NCBI GenBank assembly: GCA_016795285.1
Contig: JAEUIC010000023.1
Coordinates: forward strand, 64,001-128,000
Source: Planctomycetota bacterium
Lineage (GTDB): Bacteria > Planctomycetota > B15-G4 > SIAN01
Direction: 5' to 3'
DNA: 64,000 nucleotides
The translations under genes and the position numbers were made by a program. The notes under the pieces were generated by a model. It saw only the letters and a list, made by a program, of their open reading frames with translations. It searched no databases and was not told the origin of the DNA. Below, in pieces: positions 27,362-36,412 of the stretch; position 1 is the stretch's first letter; every line of letters starts with the position of its first letter.

Positions 27362-30100
27362 ATGACTGCGAATCCACGCCCCGGTGCCGCGCTCGACGCG
27401 GAGACCCTCCTTGCCCATGGCGCCTGGCTCGCCGCGGTGGCGCGGGCGCTGGTGGCGCGCGACGACGACGTCGACGACGTCGTGCAGCAGACCTACGCGC
27501 GCGCGCTCGAGCGGCCGCCCGCCCACCACGGCAACGTGAAGGGGTGGCTCGGCACGGTCGCCCGCAACGTCTGGCGAAGCCGGTCACGCGCCGATCGGTC
27601 GCGCGTCGCGCGCGAGGCCGCAGTGGCACCGCCGACCCCGGTCGAGACGCCCCATGAGGCGGTCGAGCGGGCCGAGCTGCGCCGCTTGGTCGTCGAGTCG
27701 GTGCTCGCGCTCAACGAGCCGTACCGCAGCACCGTGATCCTGCGCTTCTTCGAGGAGCGCGAGATGGCCGACATCGCGCGGCTCACCTCCGCCGGCGAGG
27801 AGACGGTGCGCACCCGCCTGCGGCGCGGTCTGCAACGAGTCCGCCAGATGCTCGAACGCAGCACGAGCGAGGGAACCGGCGACGCCGTTCGCGAAGGGGT
27901 AGCGGCGCGCGCGCTCCTGTTCGCTCGGCTGCGCGACATCGCGGCGAGCGGGGGAGGTGGCGGTGCGCCTGGAAGCGCCGCCACCTCCCTGGCCCTCGCG
28001 CGCGCGGGCCGGTCCGTGAACGCGCTACCCGCGCGCGCGATCGTGGTCAGCGCCGCAGCGATTGCCGTCGTCACGATCGGGAGCCTGGCGTGGTGGCGAG
28101 CCGAATCGCGCGATCAAGCCGGCACGGGAAGCGAGCGCGCAAGCGAAGTCGCGACGGTGGATGCGGACCAGCGCCAGCCGCCCCTTCCCTCGATCCTGCC
28201 GCAGCGCGAGCGACCCGAAATCGACGTCGTCGAAGGCCCGCCGTCGCGGCCGCCCGGTACCGGCGCGGCGGTGCCTGCGCCAGCCGGGCGCGCGACGATT
28301 CGCGGCGTCGTGACGGACTTCGACGGCAACCCGCTCGCGAACGCGCTTGTCTGGGCGATTGCTTCGCCGGCGCACGAGCTTCCCTTCAGATTGCCTGAAT
28401 TCGCGCCGCTCGCATTGGCACAGGCGAGGTCCGATCCGGCCCAGCCACGACCGCACTCCTGGATCGAGCAGCGCACCAGCGAGGATGGGAGCTACGAGTT
28501 CGCGGGACTCTCGGTCGTGCCTGGCTGGGTGGTCGGCGCGTTCTTCGACAACATCGGGGCGACGGTTTCGCGGCTGGTCGAGTTCGACCGCTCTCGCCTC
28601 GAGTCGACCGTCGATCTGCGCCTCGAGCGCGGCATCAAGGTGCGCGGCATCCTGAAGGACGAGGCGGGAACGCCGATCGGAGGCGGCCAGGTCGCGCTGT
28701 ACATGGACGGCGCCGGGTCGCATTGGTCGTTCCATGAACTCACGAAGATCGTCGGGCCTGCGCGCGGGAGCTTCGAGTTCCCGCTCCAATGCGGCGACGC
28801 TTTCCAGGTCGCCGCGGAGGCGCCGACGTACCAAACGACCCCGATCTCGCGCCTGCCGACGCCGAAAGGCGCCACGGGAGCCGAGTTCCCGCTGGTGCTC
28901 CGGCGGCTCCCCGGAGTCGTCGTGCGCGGAGCCATCGTCGATCCTGCAGGTGATCCGCTTGAACTCCTCGCGTTGCTCGACGAGCGCTTCCCGTTCGACG
29001 AGGAAGGCGAGCGGTGGATGCGCGCGTCGTTCTGGGCGATCCAATCGGGGGCGACGCTGCCGCCGCAGCAGCGCGCCGGCATGACGGCGCCAGGCGTCGT
29101 CGAGGGGCTGATCGATTTCGAGAAGAGCACCTACGAAGTCGTCGTTCCTGCGCGATTCCGCGGCAACCTCGAACTGCGGATCGACCTCACCACGGTCGGC
29201 AGCGAGGCGCTCGACGACCCGACTCGCCCGCCAGTCGTCGAGGCCGACGAGGCGCGCCTGCCCGAAGCGGACCGGCTGACGGGATTCGCGGTGCAGATCG
29301 TCGAAGCCGCCACCAAGGCGGCGATCGACCTCCGGCACCTCGGCAGCAGGCCGCGCCTCATCCCGGATGCATTGGCGATTGAGCAGGCGACCGGCCCGAG
29401 CGATCTCGAGCACGGCGTCGTGGGTTTCCGGAGCCGGGTGGGACCGGCGCGCGTCGAGGTGAACCTTCCCGGGTTTGCGCCGAGCCGGTTTCGCGTGGTC
29501 GTCCCGCGCGACGAGGCGGCTCGACCGACCGTGCTCGAGGTGCCGCGCACAGCCGCCTCGGTGCGCGGTCACGCCGCTGGATCGGACGGCCGCCCGCTCG
29601 CTCGCGCCGAACTTTTCGTCCACCGTCGCACGCCGGACGGCTGGGTGGAGGCGATGACGCAGCGAGTGGTCACGAACCTCGATGGCGAGTTCGAGTTCCC
29701 CTCGCTCGCGGCGGGCGAGCATGCCGTGGTGGTGTCGCCACCGCTTGGCGAAGCCGCGGGAGTCGCGCGGTTCGACTCCGGCCTGACCTCCGAGGTCGCC
29801 GTACGCTCGCGAATCGGCCGACCGATCGAGTTCGCGATCCGCCGCGACTCCGGCGACCGCGGCGTCCTGCCCTTCGCCGTGATCAGCCTCCTCGATCGCG
29901 ACGGGCTGCTGTTGAGTCGATACAGCAACCGGGATCTGACGGCGACGGCGGAGCCCCAGGTCGGGTTGCTGACCGTGATCCTGGAGGACGGCCCGCACGT
30001 GGTGGTCGTGTCCAGCGCGGGATTCCTGGAAGCGAAGGTCGAGTTCGACGCGCCCTGCCCGCGCGTCGCGATCGCACTGGAGCCGGCGGAGACGCGGTAA
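27362..30100 (+). CDS. ECF sigma factor fused through a membrane segment to carboxypeptidase-regulatory-like domains (second copy)
   Basis: A 912-residue fusion with the same plan as 19885-22563. Sigma region 2 lies at about 15-80 (VDDVVQQTYARALERPP), sigma region 4 at about 102-160 (EMADIARLTSAGEETVRTRL). A Gly-rich linker leads to a membrane helix at about 224-244 (ARAIVVSAAAIAVVTIGSLA). The rest is beta-sandwich repeats; IRGVVTDFDGNPLANALVWA near 310-330 is a clear carboxypeptidase-regulatory unit, with further copies near KVRGILKDEAGTPIGGG and VRGHAAGSDGRPLARAE. Similarity to the first copy is strongest in the sigma part. No anti-sigma neighbour is seen. The next gene, a CAP-domain protein, follows by 29 bp and could be co-transcribed. 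Confidence 0.85.
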   Translation: MTANPRPGAALDAETLLAHGAWLAAVARALVARDDDVDDVVQQTYARALERPPAHHGNVKGWLGTVARNVWRSRSRADRSRVAREAAVAPPTPVETPHEAVERAELRRLVVESVLALNEPYRSTVILRFFEEREMADIARLTSAGEETVRTRLRRGLQRVRQMLERSTSEGTGDAVREGVAARALLFARLRDIAASGGGGGAPGSAATSLALARAGRSVNALPARAIVVSAAAIAVVTIGSLAWWRAESRDQAGTGSERASEVATVDADQRQPPLPSILPQRERPEIDVVEGPPSRPPGTGAAVPAPAGRATIRGVVTDFDGNPLANALVWAIASPAHELPFRLPEFAPLALAQARSDPAQPRPHSWIEQRTSEDGSYEFAGLSVVPGWVVGAFFDNIGATVSRLVEFDRSRLESTVDLRLERGIKVRGILKDEAGTPIGGGQVALYMDGAGSHWSFHELTKIVGPARGSFEFPLQCGDAFQVAAEAPTYQTTPISRLPTPKGATGAEFPLVLRRLPGVVVRGAIVDPAGDPLELLALLDERFPFDEEGERWMRASFWAIQSGATLPPQQRAGMTAPGVVEGLIDFEKSTYEVVVPARFRGNLELRIDLTTVGSEALDDPTRPPVVEADEARLPEADRLTGFAVQIVEAATKAAIDLRHLGSRPRLIPDALAIEQATGPSDLEHGVVGFRSRVGPARVEVNLPGFAPSRFRVVVPRDEAARPTVLEVPRTAASVRGHAAGSDGRPLARAELFVHRRTPDGWVEAMTQRVVTNLDGEFEFPSLAAGEHAVVVSPPLGEAAGVARFDSGLTSEVAVRSRIGRPIEFAIRRDSGDRGVLPFAVISLLDRDGLLLSRYSNRDLTATAEPQVGLLTVILEDGPHVVVVSSAGFLEAKVEFDAPCPRVAIALEPAETR

Positions 30101-30129
30101 CGCCTCGCGCCGGCGACGAGGGGAAGCGC

Positions 30130-31938
30130 ATGAACGTCGCGCAACAGCACGCAGCCTTCGCAGTGCGCGTCGCGCGAAGGGCATTCCGCGGGGCGCTCGC
30201 TGCCGCCGTGGCCGCCGCCGTCACGGTGGTAGCGCTCGCCGACGGCGGGTCGGAACGGCTGGTGAAGCTGCTCGAGATCGGTCGCACCGCGGTGGCGGAG
30301 GGCGACTTCGCGGAGGCGGTCGATTCGTTCGAGATCCTCGCGGGCGCCTCCGACGACCCGGCCTTCGAGCGCGATGTCGCGCGCTGGCTCGATCGCGCGC
30401 GGCGCTCGCTGGCGCTGGTCGACGCGCTTCCGACGCTGCTGGCGGAGCGGCCGCCGAAGAGCAAGCCGTCGCTGCGCCTGCGCGATGGCAACCGCGGCGA
30501 CTTCGCCTGCTCCGACGGCATCGAGCTCGTGTTGTCGATCGACGGTCACGAGCAGCCGTGCCCGGCCCGCGCGCTCCATCCGACGGCGGTCGTCGACCTT
30601 GCCGGCCGCGTGCCGCTGACTCCGGAGCTCTCGCTGGCGCGCGCGTTCGTGGCGCTCGAGCCACGGGACGAGGACCGCTTCTGGATCGCGCTCGAGCGCG
30701 CCGCGTCCGTGCCGCAGCTGAAGGCGTCGGTCGACTCGGCGATCGCTTGGCAACGCGGGCTCGACCGCGTGCCCGCCGGCGGGTTCGTCCGCGTCGGCAA
30801 GGCGTGGAAGAGCGGCGCCGAGATCGCGCTGAAGGCGGAGCTCGGCGATCCGCGCAAGCTGCTCGCGGCGTTGCGATCGGCGCGCCCGGCAGAGGCCGAG
30901 GCGGCGCGCACGAAGCTCGATGCGGTGCTCCGCTCGGCTCCCGACGCGCTGCGCGACTGGGCAGTCGCTCGCCGGCTGGAACTCAAGGCCGCGTTCGCGG
31001 CGGCGCCCGAGCAGGCGCTGCTCGCCGAGCTGCGGACGAAGGCGGCGTTGCTGGTCGAGGCGCGCCGCCACGCGCTCGAGCTGATCCGCGACGAGACGCG
31101 CTACTGGTACCCGTACCACCCGCCGGAGGGGCCGGCCGACCGCTATCCCGCCTACCTCGAAGTGCAGGCGGAGGTCGAGCGGCGCGTCGCTGCCGTGCGC
31201 GCGCTGTGGGGCGCGGAGGAGGGCGAGCCGCCGGCGCCGGTGATCCGTGCCCCCGCCTTCCTCGCGGTGGTGGCGGAGCTCCATCAGCTGCGCGCGCTGC
31301 TGCTCGATCTCGGCGAGCCGCGCGACGAGATCGACCGCGCGCTCGACCCGGCGTGGCACCTCGAGGGCGGCGCGATCGCGCTGTCGATCCGCAACGTCGG
31401 GCACGACCTCTTCGAGGTGGGCCGGCTGCTGCGCGACCGGCCGGTCGTCGCTTCCAACGTCGCGCGCGCCGCGCTGGCAGCGAAGGCACCACCCGGTGCC
31501 GCGCAACCCGACGAGCTGCGGCAGCTCGCGCTCACCAACGCGTACCGCGCGATGATGGGGCGTCGCCAACTGCTCTGGAACGACCGGCTGCACGCGGCCG
31601 CCGTCGGCCACAGCCGCTGGATGATCGACCACGGGACCTTCAGCCACTTCGAGGGCGAGGAGGGATCGCCCCGCTACGACCCGTCGGCGCGGGCGAAGCT
31701 CGCCGGCTACCCGTCCGGCGCGGGCGAGAACATCTTCCACGGATCGCCGAGCCCCGACGACGCCCACCGCGCGTGGTACGGCTCGTCGGGCCATCACCGC
31801 AACCTGCTGCACGACGGATACACGGAGCTGGCGAGCGGCCGCGTCGACGGCCACTGGGCGCAGCTGCTCGGCGGCAGCATGGAGTACCGCGCGAACCTCC
31901 TCCCCGGCGATCGCGGTGGGTCGAGCGGAGGGCAATGA
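30130..31938 (+). CDS. Secreted CAP/SCP-domain protein with long helical N-terminal region
   Basis: A 602-residue protein. A signal peptide or anchor spans about 1-37 (ending AALVVALADGG-like), followed by about 420 residues of Ala/Leu/Glu-rich helices with repeat-like character. Residues about 466-590 are a CAP domain: LTNAYRAMMGRRQLLWNDRL, the GHSRWM helix, FSHFEG, GAGENIF and HRAWYGSSGHHRNLL, which include the conserved histidines and glutamate of the family. Bacterial CAP proteins are exported; their activity is mostly unknown. It sits 29 bp after the second sigma fusion in the same direction. The GGGAAGCGC upstream gives a fair ribosome site. Confidence 0.82.
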   Translation: MNVAQQHAAFAVRVARRAFRGALAAAVAAAVTVVALADGGSERLVKLLEIGRTAVAEGDFAEAVDSFEILAGASDDPAFERDVARWLDRARRSLALVDALPTLLAERPPKSKPSLRLRDGNRGDFACSDGIELVLSIDGHEQPCPARALHPTAVVDLAGRVPLTPELSLARAFVALEPRDEDRFWIALERAASVPQLKASVDSAIAWQRGLDRVPAGGFVRVGKAWKSGAEIALKAELGDPRKLLAALRSARPAEAEAARTKLDAVLRSAPDALRDWAVARRLELKAAFAAAPEQALLAELRTKAALLVEARRHALELIRDETRYWYPYHPPEGPADRYPAYLEVQAEVERRVAAVRALWGAEEGEPPAPVIRAPAFLAVVAELHQLRALLLDLGEPRDEIDRALDPAWHLEGGAIALSIRNVGHDLFEVGRLLRDRPVVASNVARAALAAKAPPGAAQPDELRQLALTNAYRAMMGRRQLLWNDRLHAAAVGHSRWMIDHGTFSHFEGEEGSPRYDPSARAKLAGYPSGAGENIFHGSPSPDDAHRAWYGSSGHHRNLLHDGYTELASGRVDGHWAQLLGGSMEYRANLLPGDRGGSSGGQ

Positions 31939-32264
31939 CCGCCCGCTCGAGCGCTTCCGTGCGGTGCACCGCTGCGCGCCGCCTCGCCCGCCTTCGCGTC
32001 GCGGCACGTTCGCCACCGCAGCCGCCGCACGACGACGTCCGTCTCCATCCGCCATGGGCGACTCCCTGACGGAATTGTGCGGATAAAGACCATTCTGAGT
32101 TATGTTCAATCACCTACTGCTCCGAGAAGATGGTCGATATGTCATTCTTAGTTAACATCTCAATCGACCCGGTCGGGTGCTGACCCAAAGCCGCTCGACG
32201 AGCGAATGGGGTCCTCCGGACGTGCCCCCGACAGGCGACCGAGGGTCGAGATGAGGAGCGAGCG
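31939..32264. other. AT-rich intergenic region upstream of hipBA
   Basis: A 326-bp stretch. About 100 bp at 32070-32165 is strikingly AT-rich for this genome and carries the direct repeats listed separately. The rest holds no recognisable gene. The compositional break suggests the toxin-antitoxin pair came with its own control region. Confidence 0.5.
32091..32165 (+). promoter_or_regulatory. Direct-repeat operator candidate for hipBA
   Basis: CATTCTGAGTTATGTTCAATC (written in two parts: CATTCTGAGTTA at 32091-32102, then CAATC at 32107) recurs as CATTCTTAGTTA at 32143-32154 with CAATC at 32161. The copies are 52 bp apart inside the AT-rich island, 100 bp before hipB, as expected for HipB autorepression sites. 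Confidence 0.45.
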
Positions 32265-32564
32265 GTGGCGGCGACGAATCCGACGGTCGGCGGTACCGAT
32301 GCGGAGGTGATGCGCTCGGCGGGCCAGCGCCTCGCCGCGCTGCGCAAGAGCCAGCAACTCACGATGGTCGAGGTCGCGGCGCGGACCGGTCTCACGCGGC
32401 AGACGATTGCGGCGGCCGAGCGGGGCTCGAATCCGACGCTGCTGACGCTCGTCCGTCTCCTCCGCGCGTACGGACGACTCGACGCGCTGCAGCAGTTCGT
32501 GCCTCCGCCGGAGCTCTCGCCCATGGCGCTGCTCGGTCCGACGAAGCGAGGCCCGCGTGGCTGA
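32265..32564 (+). CDS. hipB: HipB-like antitoxin, XRE-family regulator
   Basis: A 99-residue DNA-binding protein. Residues about 19-72 are a helix-turn-helix of the XRE/Cro type: RLAALRKSQQLTMVEVAARTGLTRQ followed by AAAERGSNPTLLTLVRLLRA, split here for length. It should bind HipA and the operator upstream and repress its own operon. GTG at 32265 has AGGAG six bases upstream. Its stop lies inside the hipA start (8-bp overlap), the usual coupling of this pair. A short Pro/Gly-rich tail follows the domain. Confidence 0.88.
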   Translation: MAATNPTVGGTDAEVMRSAGQRLAALRKSQQLTMVEVAARTGLTRQTIAAAERGSNPTLLTLVRLLRAYGRLDALQQFVPPPELSPMALLGPTKRGPRG

Positions 32565-33894
32565 GCCGCGCGCCGATCCACGCGGCGCGCCGCCCGCCGG
32601 CGTGCGCGCCTTCTGCGAAGTCCGCCTCTTCGGCGAGACGATGGGCGCCGTCGCCGAGCTCGACAGCGGCCGCATCTTGTTCGAGTACGCCGACTCCTTC
32701 CGCGGCGGTGGTCGCGAGCCCTCTCCGCTGCGACTGTCGACGACGCGCCGCGGGCCGATCGCCTTCGACGAGCTGCTGGCGCAACCCGCCTTCGCGGGGT
32801 TGCCGGGCGTCCTGGCCGATGCGCTGCCCGACCGCTTCGGCAACCAGGTGATCCGCGCCTGGTTCGCAGCGCGCGGCGCCGCCGAGCGCGCGCTGTCGCC
32901 CGTCCAACGGCTCCTCTACGTCGGCGAGCGCGCGATCGGGGCGCTCTCGTTCCATCCCGCGACCGAGTTCCCGTTGCGCGCCGCCGAGCAGGAGCCGCTC
33001 GAGCTGGCCGCGCTGGTCCGCGATGCCCGCCGCGTGATCGAGGGCGATCCGCAGATCGCGATCCCGGAGATCTACCGCGTCGGCGCGTCGGCCGGCGGGA
33101 TGCGTCCGAAGGCGCTCGTCCTCTTCGATCCGCCGTCGCGCACGATCCGCTCGGGCCACGCGTCGCCGCGCGCCGGCGAGCGCGCCTGCCTGCTCAAGTT
33201 CGACGGTGCGGGCGATGGCGCGACGCCGGATGCGTTGGGACGGCCACGGCCATTCCATCGAGTTGAGGCCGCGTGGACCGCGATGGCGCGCGCCGCCGGC
33301 GTCGCCGCCGCCGAGGTCGAGCTGCTCGAGGACGGCGAGTTCGCCCACCTGCTGGTCACGCGTTTCGACCGCGAGCGAGCCGGCGACCTCGCGAGCCCGC
33401 CGCTCCATCAGCACACGCTCGGCGGCCTGTTGCACGTCGACTACAACTTCCCCGGCGGCGCGAGCTACGAGGAGTACCTGCGCACGATCCTCGCGCTCGG
33501 CATGCCCTACGCCGCGGTCGAGCAGGGCTACCGACGCCTGCTCTTCAACGTGCTCGCCGTCAACCAGGACGACCACGTGAAGAACCTCTCGTTCCACATG
33601 GATCGAGCCGGCGCATGGCGACTGGCACCCGCCTACGACCTCACCTTCGCGCGCGGCGGCGGCTTCACGGCGCGCCATCAGATGCGCGTCGCCGACAAGC
33701 TCGACGGCATCACCACTGCCGACCTGTTGGCGCTCGGCGACGTCTTCTCGCTCAACTCGCCGCGCAAGCTCTTGGCGCAGGCGCGCGATGCCGTGGCGCG
33801 CATGGAGGAGTTCGCCGCAACGTTCGCGGTACCGCACGACCTGCAGCGCGAGCTGCGCACGCAGCTCAACCGTCGCGCGGAGGAGTTGGGCTGA
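32557..33894 (+). CDS. hipA: HipA-family serine/threonine kinase toxin
   Basis: A 445-residue HipA. The N-terminal subdomain (about 20-135) includes LPDRFGN (90-96). VGASAGGMRPKALV (175-188) is the flexible ATP loop with the basic residue, VNQDDHVKNLSF (335-346) carries catalytic D338/D339 and N343, and PAYDLT (358-363) is the metal-binding DFG equivalent. HipA of E. coli phosphorylates glutamyl-tRNA synthetase; this target is assumed, not shown. All key residues are present, so the toxin is probably active. GTG start, 8-bp overlap with hipB. Its last 29 bp overlap the 3' end of the convergent kinase gene. Confidence 0.9.
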   Translation: MAEPRADPRGAPPAGVRAFCEVRLFGETMGAVAELDSGRILFEYADSFRGGGREPSPLRLSTTRRGPIAFDELLAQPAFAGLPGVLADALPDRFGNQVIRAWFAARGAAERALSPVQRLLYVGERAIGALSFHPATEFPLRAAEQEPLELAALVRDARRVIEGDPQIAIPEIYRVGASAGGMRPKALVLFDPPSRTIRSGHASPRAGERACLLKFDGAGDGATPDALGRPRPFHRVEAAWTAMARAAGVAAAEVELLEDGEFAHLLVTRFDRERAGDLASPPLHQHTLGGLLHVDYNFPGGASYEEYLRTILALGMPYAAVEQGYRRLLFNVLAVNQDDHVKNLSFHMDRAGAWRLAPAYDLTFARGGGFTARHQMRVADKLDGITTADLLALGDVFSLNSPRKLLAQARDAVARMEEFAATFAVPHDLQRELRTQLNRRAEELG

Positions 33895-36412
33895 GCGTCG
33901 CGATCCGCCGGCATTCGGCCGCCCATTCGGCGTACTCGGCGCCGGCGCGTTCCAGCGCGGGCAGCAGCTCCTTCGCGAGCGGCGCCGCCGCGGCCTCGCC
34001 CTGTGCCTCGCGCAGCGCACCGAGCAGCTGCCAGCTCCACCCGATCCGCACCGGGTCGTCCTCGCCGGTACTGCCCGCCATCGCGGCCAGCGCCTCGCGC
34101 AACGGCTCGATCGCGTCCGCGGCACGGCCGCACGTCGCCTCGAGGCTGCCGAGGTTCCCGAGCAGCGAGACGAGCGTCGGGTGGCCCGCCGCCACCAGCG
34201 GCCGGCAGCGCGCCACCGCCTCGCGCAGCGTCGTGACCACCTCGTCGATCTGCCCCGCTGCTTGCAGCAGGTAGCCGCGGTTGGCCAGCAGCTCGATCTC
34301 GACGAGGCTGCCGTCGGGATGGAGCCGCCGCGCGCGCGCCAACGCCGCCTCGATGCCGGTCCGCGCCTCGTCACCGCGCTCGAGATCGATCAGCGCGGTC
34401 GAGAGGCTCACCCAGACGCGCGCCGGCCACTCGCTCTCCGCGCCAGTTTGCTCGGCGTGGTGGAGCGCGGCGCGATAGTGGCGCTCGGCCGCCGCCGGAT
34501 CGCCGCCGGCATACGCGACGTCGCCGCGCGCCCCTTCGAGCCGCACGAACCAGCGCGCATCGCGTGCGAGCGCCCAGTCGTCCTCCAACGAAATCGTCGC
34601 GGCGGATGGCTCGCCCGCAGCGCTCGGCTCAGTCGTTCCTGCCAACGCCGCCGCCTCCTCGAGATGGGCGCGCGCCGCCGCCAAGTCGCCGCGCAGCAGC
34701 GCCGCGCGACCGAGGCTCGCCAGCGTCGAGGCGAGCGAGAAGGGGCCCGCCGCGTGGCCGGCGCGCTGCAGCGCCAGCGCCTCGCCGAGCAGCGCCGTCG
34801 CCGCCTCGTGCTGGCCGAGCTGCAGGTAGGCGTCGCCGAGCGACTGCGCCAGCCGAGCGCGCACCTCGGGCTCGGTCGCCAGGTCGGCGGCCAGCTCGGC
34901 GCGCGCGCGGTCCAGCACGGCCCGCACCGGCAGCTCGGCATCGAGTGTCGCGTAGGGATCGCTGCTGGCGAAGAGGCGCTGCAGGAAGCCGGCGGTGCGC
35001 TGCGCGGTGGTCGCCGCGCGGCGGTAGGCGTCGCGCTCGCGCGCCACCGCGAGGAACGCGACGCTCGGGCCGACCACGACCAGCAGGAAGCCGAGCAGCA
35101 GCGCGACGCTGCGCGTCGGATGGCGCTCGACCCAGCGGCGCACGCGCAACGCCGTGCCGGGCCGCCGCGCCTCGATCGGCTCCAACGCCAGCAGGTGGTC
35201 GAGGTCGCGCGCGAAGTCGGCGGCGCTCGCGTAGCGGCGCGAAGGGTCGCGCTCCATCGCCGTGAGGCAGACGGTCTCGACGTCCCACGGCAGGCCGGGC
35301 ACGTGGTCGCGCAACGGCGCGGCGTCGCCGGCCAGCACCTGCTCGCGCGTGCGCGCCGCGTCGCCTTCGCCCCACGGCAGCCGCAGGGCGAGCAGCTCCC
35401 ACAGCGTCACGCCGAGCGAGTAGACGTCGCTGCGGGCGTCGACCGCCTCGCCGCGCAGCTGCTCGGGCGCCATCCACGGCAGCGAGCCGAGCTGCGCGCC
35501 GCTCTGCGTCAGGCGGCTGGTGCCGCTCGCGCTGGCGAGCCCGAAGTCGATGAGGCGCACCTGCCCGCGCGTGTCGAGCAGCAGGTTCGACGGCTTCACG
35601 TCGCGATGCAGCACCCCGCGCGAATGGACGTGGTCGAGCGTGCGCGCGACGTCGCGCACGAGTCTCACCACGCAGCCGATCCACGGCCCCGCCAGCACGC
35701 GCTCCGCCGTCGAGCTGTCGGCGGCGTTGCCCATCGCGGCGCCGCTGCTGGCTCCGCCGCTCGCGCCGTCGCCGCTCGCCGCCGCGCGGCCATCGCTGGC
35801 GACGGTGATCTGCTGCCGCGCCGCGAGCTCCTCGATCACCGCGCGCAACGCCGCGCCGTCGGGTCGCCCGCCGCGTGCGCGCAGCCGCTCGAGCGCCTCG
35901 GCGAGCGTCCCGCCGGCGACGAGCTCCATCGCGAAGTAGGGGACGCCGCGCTCCTCGCCGCTCGCGTGGATCGGCACGATGCCGGGGTGGGCGAGGCGTG
36001 CGACCGCGGCGACCTCGCGAGCGAACCGCTCGCGCGCGCCGGGGAAGAAGAGGTGCTCCGGCCGGACCAGCTTGAGCGCCACGTCGCGCTGCAGAGACTC
36101 CTGGCGCGCGCGATGGACGACGCCCATGCCGCCGGCGCCGAGGCGGCGCCCCAGCACGAAGTCGCCGAGCCGCTCGGGCAGCGCGGCGGCGGGACCGATC
36201 GCCGCGGCGGGGGCGGCGTCGAAGGCGAGCCGCTGCAGCAGCGCGAACCGCTCGCGCAGCTCGGCGGCATGGCGCGGCTGAGCGGCGCAGGCGGCGTCGA
36301 GCGCGGCCGGCCAGCGCTCTTCCGGTTGGCGCAAGCACTCCTCGAAGAGCGCCTCGACGTCGCTCTCGCCGCCGTCGCGCGGGATGCCGTCGCTCTCTCT
36401 TCCGTCGCTCAT
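33866..36412 (-). CDS. Transmembrane serine/threonine kinase with TPR-like tail, coupled to an ECF sigma factor
   Basis: An 848-residue PknB-type kinase. Glycine loop LGAGGMGVV (91-99), K114 in VALK, catalytic HRDVKPSN (269-276), DFG (289-291), activation segment SGAQLGSLPWMAPEQL. A Gly/Ala/Ser-rich insert of about 75 residues (about 168-240) separates hinge and catalytic loop. The membrane helix is at about 434-456. Some 390 residues of tetratricopeptide-like repeats follow (for example QSLGDAYLQLGQHEAATALLGEA, in two pieces QSLGDAYLQLG and EAATALLGEA). Its ATG overlaps the sigma factor TGA by 4 bp, so the pair forms one regulatory unit in which the kinase may control the sigma factor. Paralogue of 347-3208. 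Confidence 0.93.
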   Translation of the reverse strand: MSDGRESDGIPRDGGESDVEALFEECLRQPEERWPAALDAACAAQPRHAAELRERFALLQRLAFDAAPAAAIGPAAALPERLGDFVLGRRLGAGGMGVVHRARQESLQRDVALKLVRPEHLFFPGARERFAREVAAVARLAHPGIVPIHASGEERGVPYFAMELVAGGTLAEALERLRARGGRPDGAALRAVIEELAARQQITVASDGRAAASGDGASGGASSGAAMGNAADSSTAERVLAGPWIGCVVRLVRDVARTLDHVHSRGVLHRDVKPSNLLLDTRGQVRLIDFGLASASGTSRLTQSGAQLGSLPWMAPEQLRGEAVDARSDVYSLGVTLWELLALRLPWGEGDAARTREQVLAGDAAPLRDHVPGLPWDVETVCLTAMERDPSRRYASAADFARDLDHLLALEPIEARRPGTALRVRRWVERHPTRSVALLLGFLLVVVGPSVAFLAVARERDAYRRAATTAQRTAGFLQRLFASSDPYATLDAELPVRAVLDRARAELAADLATEPEVRARLAQSLGDAYLQLGQHEAATALLGEALALQRAGHAAGPFSLASTLASLGRAALLRGDLAAARAHLEEAAALAGTTEPSAAGEPSAATISLEDDWALARDARWFVRLEGARGDVAYAGGDPAAAERHYRAALHHAEQTGAESEWPARVWVSLSTALIDLERGDEARTGIEAALARARRLHPDGSLVEIELLANRGYLLQAAGQIDEVVTTLREAVARCRPLVAAGHPTLVSLLGNLGSLEATCGRAADAIEPLREALAAMAGSTGEDDPVRIGWSWQLLGALREAQGEAAAAPLAKELLPALERAGAEYAEWAAECRRIATLSPTPPRDG

